DNA from: Paulinella micropora
Lineage: Eukaryota; Cercozoa; Imbricatea; Euglyphida
Length of the DNA stretch: 64,000 nt
Assembly (NCBI GenBank): GCA_009731375.1
Contig: BJOX01000378.1
Span: 98,597-162,596 of the forward strand
Direction: 5' to 3'
Shown: piece after piece, positions 58,001-64,000 of the stretch
Numbering within the stretch: the stretch's first letter is position 1
How the letters are laid out: each line of letters opens with the position of its first letter
The notes under the pieces: generated by a model
What the model saw: the letters and a program-made list of their open reading frames with translations, nothing else
What the model was told of the DNA's origin: nothing
The model's database searches: none
Made by a program: the position numbers and the translations under genes

Positions 58001-60831
58001 AGGAGAAGAAATTACGCCCAATCATGTTTATTAGTAGGAAGTTGTGTGCGGCGGAGAGAAACTATTGCACAAGGCAAAGAGAGGCGTTGGCGGTAGTATG
58101 GGCCCTCAAGAGGCTCAGAGAGTATTTGTGGGGAGGACCTCAATTTACTGTCAGAACTGATCATCATAACCTGTTATGGTTGATGAATCATGAACAGACG
58201 GGACGGCTGGCGCGGTGGCAAGCGTTCTTGTCTTGTTTCGATTTTACAATGGTCCATCTACCGGGAAAGCGAAATGTGGTCGCTGATAGCCTCTCTAGGC
58301 TAGAGTTTAACTCAGAAGTATCGGCGTTGGTGTCCACGGTGGAGATGGAAGACTTGTCCACTGACAAGGTGTATGAGGTCAGCCACATTGAGGCGATGGA
58401 GATGGCGAGTGGAGTCCGATATGACCGCACAGGTCTACGGTACAGTCCACAAGGCCCGGATCACGGGATATGTTGTGAGCTACATACCCAGGAGGACGCT
58501 GAGTGGTCCTATGAGGTATATGAGAATGCGAAGGCGAACATAAGAGAGGAAGAGGAGACGCAGGAAGTTTATGCGGAGCCTCCTCAAGAGCGGAGAAGTG
58601 ACCTAGACGATGACCCGGAAAGAATCGGGGTACGGCTAGAAGATGGTACTATCCATATAGCCTCGCCTACCGCATGGAGGCAACAACAGGCTCAAGATCC
58701 GGAGTTTAAAGAACTGATACAGTTATATCAGAACCCGGATGAGCTACGGATGACGAAAGCGATCAAAGATCAGATGAAGGAGATGGGATGGAGAGATGGT
58801 CTACTGTGGTACAAGGGCCTTCACGGTCGCTATGCGTCACAGCCGGACAAATGGACCCTTTGGGTACCGGAGAGTCTGAGACGATTTATATTTGTCGCAG
58901 CCCACAATTGCCCACTTTTGGCGCATCCGGGTCGACAACGAACTCATATGTTCGTAGCGAGGCGATTCTGGTGGAAGAAGATGAAGGAGGAGATAGATCA
59001 GGCGGTGGATGCATGCATCCCGTGCAAGATAAACAAAACACCACTGAAGGCAAATTTCGGCCTGATTGGCGAATTTCCTCTTCATGCGGGGATGTTTGAG
59101 TTTATACACATTGATCATGTGGGACCTTTCCCAGAATCGAAGGATGGTTACAAATACCTCCTTACGGCTATTGACAGAGCCACCAACTATGTGTGGATCA
59201 TCCCTGTCAAAGACGTTACCGGCAAGACGACGGCCGAGGCGCTGATCGATAGGATCATCTCACAGATCGGAGTACCAAGAAAGATATGTTCTGATCGAGG
59301 CTCGGACTTTAATAACGAGGTCATCGACAAACTATCTAAGTATTACGGGATGAAATGGCAATATGTTACTGCCTATAACCCGCGAGCAAATGGGAAAATC
59401 GAGCGGGTACACAGACCCCTCAAAGCCTCGCTAAAGATGTATTGCACGAAGAAGGAGAATCAAAGAGCATGGGTCGAGGCAGCACCATCATTTGCGTTTG
59501 CAATGAACTGTCTACCCTCTACGGCGTTAGGAGGCTCGAAGAGCTCAATCTCGCCATATCAGTTAGTATATGGGCGTGAGCCTGATATCCCGACTTCGCT
59601 CCTTCACCCAAAAGACACTTGGGCGGATGCGGATGAGTTGTTTGGGATGAGACTTAGAGTGAAGATGGAGGCGGAACAAATAGTCAGGGCGCATAGAGAG
59701 GCGGAGCGCCGAAAGACTGATGCTGAAGGGGTGCGACAAGCGCACTTGGATCAGATCAAGTTCCAGGTCGGGGATATTGTACTATTGTACCATCCTCAAG
59801 TCCCGAAGGGAGTCAGCTCTAAGCTGTTCACTCACTGGAAAGGACCTTATCAGATTATGGAACAGACGGGACCTCTGAATTACAAGATCAGGGGTAGAGG
59901 GAAGGTGCAAATTGTGAATGTAAGAAGGCTGATTAAGTATGATCCCTTCTTACTGGAAGATGAATCCGTTGAGGAGGCGTTAAAACGGATGAAGGATGAT
60001 TTCAAAGAGGTGCCGCCCATCCACAAGGAGGCTGGCATAGACCAAGACGATGCTTATCGGGCACCGATAGCTGAGAAGGAGGAGAGTGAGGTGGACAGCA
60101 AGGAGAAGACTGACCGCATAAGCGCGGTGGGGACTCAGTCCAAGTCTCCGCGAGAGCATAGCGGAAAGAAGGAGAAGATCACAGAGGCGCAGCTAAGGAG
60201 AGCGCGGAATGATCTTATCAACGACCAACCGAGGAAGGCGATGAGGTCGATGAGATCAAAGGACGTCCACCAGGAGGAGGAGGGGACGGACACTGACCCA
60301 AACGCGGGCAACGTTGAGATTGTCCATGAGCGATGGAAGGAAGGCGATGCGATAGCAACCATCGCATGGGTGAAAAATGTTTTCTATCTGATGAGACCAG
60401 CGGAACAACATGTCGCTGATGACACTCTCTCAGACTTATACTTGATGCGGGTCGTGGCGGTCCCACGACAGATGCGTGTCACACGGACACTCAAAATATC
60501 ATCAGCCGCAAAGATAGTACAACCGATACTCCAGTTCTGGAGAAGTATGGACCCGGTTGAGGATCCAAAGGCAAGACATTATCTGCCAGTATATAAAGAC
60601 GCAAAAAGTCTCGAGACATGGGATGATACAATTACTCCCAGAGACAAGGATTACACTGCGTGGACCATTCAGACACTGCCAAGAGGAGTGCTTGATGTCC
60701 CTTTTGAATTATCGTTGGGCGGAATCCCTAATAAGATCTGGGACATTCTCGAACAGTCAAAGTTCGATCTGACTTTTGTTGGTGGTCCTCCACCAGGCAA
60801 AGAAATCCGCGCCAGACGACGAAGGCAGTGA
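55018..60831 (+). CDS. Element 3 ORF2: Pol polyprotein
   Basis: The ORF is open from the Gag stop. Residues are counted here from the GTG at 55051 (1926 residues). About 130-165 is a coiled coil; 165-285 is a retropepsin-like fold in which the catalytic triplet reads K-V-G (L-K-V-G-N-D-T) instead of D-T-G. The linker domain at 454-530 has T-I-I-L-P and I-P-V-P-S-R. RT spans about 690-870, with Y-I-D-D at 815-818. RNase H has D-T-D-A-S with Asp969. Integrase has an H/C zinc site (about 1285-1325) and D1355, D1415, E1451 (D-x35-E). GPY/F (H-W-K-G-P-Y) is at 1595. A terminal domain from about 1788 ends F-V-G-G-P-P-P-G-K and a basic tail. All RT, RNase H and integrase catalytic residues are intact; only the protease looks dead. 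Confidence 0.92.
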   Translation: MEGEEERKEKTVKFNPKVTVLSNAVVQTGPTLPLCENKDVGTQRLQPQGSLIPVHTARLPMITDANRKARLAMEARRPMADVSPRPSKQPRTDSMSTVAAGGEQKDNVCTQVPQDNVAQIVNAPVPQNNKNVNEVKQEEKKEELKNLETRLQNLERKVLVLAANIHRPDALCYTELYCETLKTILKVGNDTMANINIVGRKFFNRYRDWVDGNMKKSTGTLKGVSSRTDITGIITLTFKLKSARVYRMDLYVVPGYHGSILLSYDQLATMGAVIDCAARRVIYGVKRGEENDIDPFNATDSYEAYELSLATDHKKMAIAHEALEVYVHPHVVRPDELSWTDNWESQVCTVTVPTCHWDKKSIDDLIEKRKEEIICVAQRSPSLARFAEGVGTDVHITNGYCFHAKVGEEKREAFVPRRTGRIPDTPPETIKSFITDFWGDEPTWPRSLSEVKKCLRTLFENNKPYTIILPYNEKAIWAQEIRDRLIDHPIPVPSRKQQLVVACRMGTREQSSAYKRKLRDLDKLKLIPQAFTCFDGFYTRKAPLQYARLIDMLVELGKDDEPDTVTYEKTGLDDVSEEDLGLEEDREPLKQHKQMSDEDFQEAARKILEEGVGTEKEKELLKAKLEANKEIFDPPHAGGVKPEDFTAVIYKIPGAEPSPAPRRANLSIHEAKIAEELARQLLNEDFIERSTSSIVSQPRIVPKPGGEWRLTVNYARVNKVLEEERNPLPTLEEGRRVLRNAKFYSVIDLKNGFWQIPLEEKSRWLTAFVVGMEIYQWKVLPMGLKQAPGLFQKAMQKMLSSQYDDLSDGGFMRRRGQKAGEYAFCYIDDIIVYSNTMEEHIDHLSDIFRRIGAFGLKCNLKKCQLAKTSVTYLGYEISHNRVSISKEKREEIMNRPIPKNRTELHSFLAMAQYYSQFIPDWGATRAKVEKMIDFGDFEKWDEEALQAFHALKDLIYKDPKDGGLVLTMPDFTKQFVVDTDASKFAIGAVLQQEDEEKKLRPIMFISRKLCAAERNYCTRQREALAVVWALKRLREYLWGGPQFTVRTDHHNLLWLMNHEQTGRLARWQAFLSCFDFTMVHLPGKRNVVADSLSRLEFNSEVSALVSTVEMEDLSTDKVYEVSHIEAMEMASGVRYDRTGLRYSPQGPDHGICCELHTQEDAEWSYEVYENAKANIREEEETQEVYAEPPQERRSDLDDDPERIGVRLEDGTIHIASPTAWRQQQAQDPEFKELIQLYQNPDELRMTKAIKDQMKEMGWRDGLLWYKGLHGRYASQPDKWTLWVPESLRRFIFVAAHNCPLLAHPGRQRTHMFVARRFWWKKMKEEIDQAVDACIPCKINKTPLKANFGLIGEFPLHAGMFEFIHIDHVGPFPESKDGYKYLLTAIDRATNYVWIIPVKDVTGKTTAEALIDRIISQIGVPRKICSDRGSDFNNEVIDKLSKYYGMKWQYVTAYNPRANGKIERVHRPLKASLKMYCTKKENQRAWVEAAPSFAFAMNCLPSTALGGSKSSISPYQLVYGREPDIPTSLLHPKDTWADADELFGMRLRVKMEAEQIVRAHREAERRKTDAEGVRQAHLDQIKFQVGDIVLLYHPQVPKGVSSKLFTHWKGPYQIMEQTGPLNYKIRGRGKVQIVNVRRLIKYDPFLLEDESVEEALKRMKDDFKEVPPIHKEAGIDQDDAYRAPIAEKEESEVDSKEKTDRISAVGTQSKSPREHSGKKEKITEAQLRRARNDLINDQPRKAMRSMRSKDVHQEEEGTDTDPNAGNVEIVHERWKEGDAIATIAWVKNVFYLMRPAEQHVADDTLSDLYLMRVVAVPRQMRVTRTLKISSAAKIVQPILQFWRSMDPVEDPKARHYLPVYKDAKSLETWDDTITPRDKDYTAWTIQTLPRGVLDVPFELSLGGIPNKIWDILEQSKFDLTFVGGPPPGKEIRARRRRQ

Positions 60832-61660
60832 CAAAGAAACTATTTTTCTTTATGCGTCTCAAATAAACTGATTGATTGCCCACGGCGTATCATGATTTGA
60901 TCATGCATCATCAGTTATCAATATGAATATTAAAAAGACTCAGTGATATAACTTGGCATTCGATCGCAACATACGAGTGCGAAAGGTCGATCGACGATGA
61001 TACTACACCGTATACGGGGATCGCTAGTGTATTGAGCGATGGTGTTCCCGGGTATGACCCTTTCCAAGTCCTGGGATGATGTTCTCGAAAATGAAATGTT
61101 CTCTGAAACTTTCATTAAATTATTTTTTACGATAGATTATATACTGTCGTACCTGAGCACGGTCAATCTCTACTTGTGTCGGTATATCGCAGGGTCGGGT
61201 ACATACACCTCGACTTCGGATATAGCTATTAGGACTGGCCCCCTAATACTATATCATAGGATATCCGCCTTATACAAGGGTATGTCATTAAAAAAGACAA
61301 TGTACTTACGATCTCCCTGTGAATAATAATAATAATAATGATAATGATAAGAAGAAGAAGGAGATCAAAGGGGGAATCGTACTACAGCACCACGTTGCTT
61401 GTATTTTTTTTTTAATTGTACGTTTGTTCTTGACATACTGCAGAAAAAAAAAAAAAAAAAAAAAAAGAAATTGGGGGGAAGGAGTTCAAAATTTACAAGA
61501 AAGGCTAGAGAATCCGCTTTGACGTGCCGTATGAGGATATATTTATCGTCTTTTAGCGTCTATCCGTGGGTCGATGCGCTGTGTGGCATGACTCCATAGC
61601 GCATACTATTTGCAGAAAGAAATCAGAAGGTGTATGACGAAAATGCTATTTCCGTCATAA
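60832..61660 (+). other. Element 3 3' UTR
   Basis: It holds a small ATG frame (61039-61326, 95 codons, partly hydrophobic), AAT/GAT and GAA triplet runs near 61321-61361, and an A run at 61443-61466. No known domain is present. Confidence 0.6.
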
Positions 61661-61676
61661 AATCGGGAGGGGGTAC
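61661..61676 (+). promoter_or_regulatory. Element 3 polypurine tract
   Basis: AATCGGGAGGGGGTAC directly precedes the LTR start TGTAGG, like GACGGGGAGGGGGAT in element 2. Confidence 0.8.
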
Positions 61677-61914
61677 TGTAGGCATCACCCCCCGGATAGC
61701 CGGTAAAAAATACCTTTTCCTGGTGACAGGTGCACCAGCTTGTTTTTCAGTATTATTTGTCCGGATTGGACCTGATGCCATTTTATTCCTGGTCTGTTGC
61801 CGTTTTCCTTTTTGGCTTCACCTAGCTAATACAACGAGACATCATTCTCATTCTTGAGGACTGTGTTTGGTTGTATTACCGACTTTTTTTCGAGCTATCG
61901 TTGGGGGCATTACA
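61677..61914 (+). repeat. Element 3 3' LTR
   Basis: It follows the 5' LTR at about 97% identity to GGGGGCATTACA and then diverges abruptly, which defines the end. Confidence 0.88.
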
Positions 61915-62035
61915 ATATCTCTGTAGCTAGTCTAGTATCTCGAATGTTGTAACTTTTTGCAGATCGATTGTGGTATCGACAGATGCTATTTGGTGATAGC
62001 ATTTATTTTCAAGTGTGTGCAGATGCACTCACACA

Positions 62036-62088
62036 GCTTGTCACCAGGAAAAGGTATTTTTTACCGGCTATCCGGGGTGATGCCTACC
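62036..62088 (-). repeat. Short inverted LTR-start fragment
   Basis: On the minus strand it reads GGTAGGCATCACCCCGGATA and follows the LTR start for about 50 bp only. It lies between two LTR copies in the opposite orientation. Confidence 0.75.
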
Positions 62089-62251
62089 GGTATATAATGT
62101 CAATCATGATACTCAGTGTAGTGATAGTACCGTTCCGGTCTGTCGGTTATCCTTAGTCTGAAGTCTACGGAGTCACTACTTTAGGTATTCCTCAGTCTTC
62201 ATATCGTTAGGACAGTTATCGGTTATTAAATATCGTACCATTGTAACCGGC

Positions 62252-62650
62252 AAGTATGCATCACCCCCCTGATAGGTGATTGAAAAAGTATATTTTTTCG
62301 TTTTTCCAGTATACTTTGTCAGGCGGATTGGACTCCTAATGCTATGGAGTCAGTTTATTCCTGGTCTGTTGCAGCTTTCTTTTTCTGCTTTACTGAGCTA
62401 ATGCAACGAGACATCATTCTCATCTTTTGAGGACTGTGGTTATATTACCAACTTTTTATACGAGCTATCACTGGAGGCTTTTCATTTGGAGTCCACATCA
62501 CTGGGCTGATTTCTTTCTGCATTGCCACACGAGCAACAGAGCGAACTTTCACTTATTAATACCTGTCTCACACGGGGACGTAAGAAAGAAACAAATACTC
62601 CAACACATAACACTAATAGCTCTTTTGCAAAAAAAACAATTACATACATG
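62252..62650 (+). repeat. Degenerate LTR plus leader fragment of the element 3 family
   Basis: The LTR part (62252-62484) and the leader part, including TTTGGAGTCCACATCACT and CTCACACGGGGACGT, align with 51302-51680 but are clearly more diverged. It is the broken 5' end of an older copy. Confidence 0.8.
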
Positions 62651-62726
62651 CATACATACCTGGTGCATACAATAATAAAAAAAACAATTACATACATGCA
62701 TACATACCGGGTGCATACAATAATAG
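62637..62726. repeat. Two-copy 45-bp tandem repeat
   Basis: CAATTACATACATGCATACA occurs in each of two consecutive units, each ending TGCATACAATAAT. Confidence 0.85.
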
Positions 62727-63012
62727 TGAGTGAGTTAAGTTTTGACTGCTTGTTCATAAATTTCATCTAATTGTAAAAAATTGAAAAATTATCTTCAATC
62801 ACTGGTTAACATTTTATAAAACACCGAAATCGATTACTAGCAGCTGAAGTTCGCAGTCGCCGGTACCCTAATACTACCGGTACTGCAGACTAGGTTTATA
62901 GTGAGTTCATGATCATTATATTAAGTATATTGGTCTAACAGGTTATCGAGCCTTGTAGTTAGTCTTCCTACTAGTGGCAAGTTTCTATTATAATACTTGA
63001 AAGAGTGATTGC

Positions 63013-63055
<43 letters not shown>
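62727..63055. other. Intergenic with a poly-A run
   Basis: Nothing recognised apart from an A run at 63016-63055. Confidence 0.6.
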
Positions 63056-63058
<3 letters not shown>

Positions 63059-63061
63059 AAA

Positions 63062-63313
63062 TGGGGCAGGCTGGTTCACAAACTCTCGCGAGATGCTGTG
63101 AACCCTTTCTTCGACCTTTTCTTGCGCTGGCCTGCTTCTTTTCGACGCCCCTCTGTGTCTAGCACTTGAGTGAAAGTTCTTTGAACTCGTGACGCTCCTC
63201 TCTTTTTTTCGCTGCGTTAAGGTGCCGTGCCCTTTTGACTCTTTGGTTCTAGGTGGGGAAACGTTCCGATTAGCCACGTCCTTGGCCCTTCTGCTGCTCT
63301 CCGCGACCACCAT
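63062..63313 (-). CDS. Possible host exon, basic protein (minus)
   Basis: The open minus-strand stretch encodes a basic segment (R-S-V-T-S-S-K-N-F-H-S-S-A-R-H-R-G, K-R-S-R-P-A-Q-E-K). It lies downstream, in sense direction, of the exon at 63479-63729, which ends in a GTAAGG donor. The acceptor here is ambiguous. It may belong to the same gene. Confidence 0.3.
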
Positions 63314-63340
63314 GATATGTAAATTTGGTCCTCACAACAC

Positions 63341-63425
63341 ACTATGTATGTGTGTATGTATGTATGTGTATGTGTATGTGTGTATGTATGCATGTATGCA
63401 TGTATGTGAAATGTATGTTTGTATG
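63341..63425. repeat. TATG microsatellite
   Basis: Tandem TATG and TGTATG units, within the presumed intron of the rightmost gene. Confidence 0.9.
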
Positions 63426-63478
63426 TTGCATATCCGTATTACAATCTTAATCTCTTTCGGGTGTAGAACGACCCTTAC

Positions 63479-63970
63479 TTTTCCTTCTCTTTGTAAATCC
63501 TTTCCTCCTTCAGCCCTCCTCGCAAGCTCTCGGCCACTTCATCCAGGTCCAACAAGTGTTTGTTCTTCTTCTCGTTCTTCCCCGCAGATGACTTGCATGA
63601 GTGGGCAGCAGCTTTTCCTCCTTGTTCTTCTTCCTCTTCTCCTTCGCCTTGTTCGCCTGCTTCTTGCGCTTTGTTCAGCCTCTCCTCCATCGCTGACAGC
63701 TGGTCGCGAGAGACCTGACATATAGCCATGGTGTGTGTGTTTGTGGTGGCAGGAGGTCCCCCCCCCGGGCCTCTCCAAGCCCCAGTAAGTTTGTGTATGT
63801 GTGTGTATGTATGTGTGTGTGTGTGTGCGTGTGTGTGTGTGTGTGTGTACGTATGTGTGTGTGTTTGTGTGTGTGTGTGTTTGTGTGTGTGTGTGCTTAC
63901 GAGACCTGTTCAAGCTCGCAGTCGACCCACTCCTCAACACGATCCACCTCGGGAATCTGCAGGTATGTAT
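63479..63970 (-). CDS. Host gene exons, coiled-coil acidic protein (minus)
   Basis: Two minus-strand exons are suggested. Exon 63962 to about 63908 starts after ATACCTGCAG and encodes I-P-E-V-D-R-V-E-E-W-V-D-C-E-L-E-Q. Exon about 63714 to 63479 starts after ATATGTCAG and encodes V-S-R-D-Q-L-S-A-M-E-E-R-L-N-K-A, a Glu-rich run and L-L-D-L-D-E-V-A-E-S-L, and ends at a GTAAGG donor. CAGGTCTC occurs at both sides of the intron, so the exact junction is ambiguous (GTCTCG or GTAAGC donor). The intron is mostly a TG microsatellite. The gene extends beyond the window to the right; its function is unknown. Confidence 0.45.
63791..63898. repeat. TG microsatellite
   Basis: A GT run with ATGT interruptions, in an intron of the rightmost gene model. 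A shorter GT run lies at 63962-63992. Confidence 0.95.
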
Positions 63971-64000
63971 GTTTGTGTGTGTGTGTGTGTGGAGAGAGAG

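Larger units (their letters stand above)
51302..61914 (+). mobile_element. Element 3: intact-ORF Ty3/gypsy-like retrotransposon, 10.6 kb
   Basis: The 5' LTR (51302-51534) and 3' LTR (61677-61914) begin TGTAGG and end CATTACA and are about 97% identical. Between them are a primer-site candidate, a 0.77-kb leader, ORF1 (Gag, 898 residues), ORF2 (Pol, about 1926 residues) in the same frame after one TGA, a 0.83-kb 3' UTR and a polypurine tract. The domain order is PR-like, linker, RT, RNase H, integrase, GPY/F, terminal domain. No target duplication was found (left CGGTA, right ATATC), perhaps because element 4 and LTR debris abut both ends. Confidence 0.92.

Noticed and set aside
61677-62088. 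412-bp MITE with 50-bp terminal inverted repeats
   Set aside because: The left half is a complete LTR preceded by a polypurine tract and matching the 5' LTR of element 3. The right end is a separate short inverted LTR piece.

Overview
The window is eukaryotic. It holds almost no single-copy coding sequence, a dense set of LTR retrotransposons, many microsatellites, four runs of N, and three candidate host genes whose exons join in frame across GT-AG introns. Retroelement density and structure suggest a repeat-rich protist (alga or alga-like lineage). I cannot name the species, and no organelle, bacterial or viral replicon is visible.

Left part (1-20751). A left-truncated transposase-like ORF is followed by a 181-bp tandem repeat. 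Then comes a decayed Ty3/gypsy-like element on the minus strand ('element 1', about 20150 down to 1926). A Ty1/copia element (8698-17632, minus strand) sits inside the gag region of element 1. Its LTRs are about 99% identical and it is flanked by the 5-bp repeat GGAAC, so it is a young nested insertion. Its pol order is PR-IN-RT-RH, in several reading frames.

Middle (20752-37064). 'Element 2' is a 16.3-kb Ty3/gypsy-like element on the minus strand with about 98% identical LTRs that begin TGTAGG. It has a polypurine tract, a structured leader, two gag-like ORFs, PR-RT, RNase H-IN, and a third ORF after pol with an N-terminal membrane segment.

37065-45459. This stretch holds an LTR fragment, a 1.7-kb TIR element with a CTAA target duplication, two short host gene models (minus 40465-40761; plus 42351-44006, the latter with a RanBP2-type zinc finger), and large CT and CTAT microsatellites with assembly gaps.

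Right part (45460-64000). Two related gypsy-like elements lie head to head. Element 4 (minus, 51074 down to 45460) is truncated and its gag start has expanded into a GGA-rich satellite. Element 3 (plus, 51302-61914) has intact ORFs: an 898-residue Gag and a Pol of about 1930 residues lie in the same frame, separated by one TGA, which suggests stop-codon readthrough. Its protease-like domain lacks the catalytic D-T/S-G. Its integrase carries a C-terminal domain ending in F-V-G-G-P-P-P-G-K that is shared with element 2. Further LTR debris and part of a host gene follow.

Most interesting as a possibly undescribed system: a TGTAGG-LTR gypsy-like lineage (elements 2-4) with a CCCH-type Gag finger in element 3, a conserved PR-RT linker domain, a conserved post-integrase domain, an apparently inactivated protease in one member, UGA readthrough in one member and a membrane-anchored ORF3 in another. 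All of this is read by eye; no searches were run.
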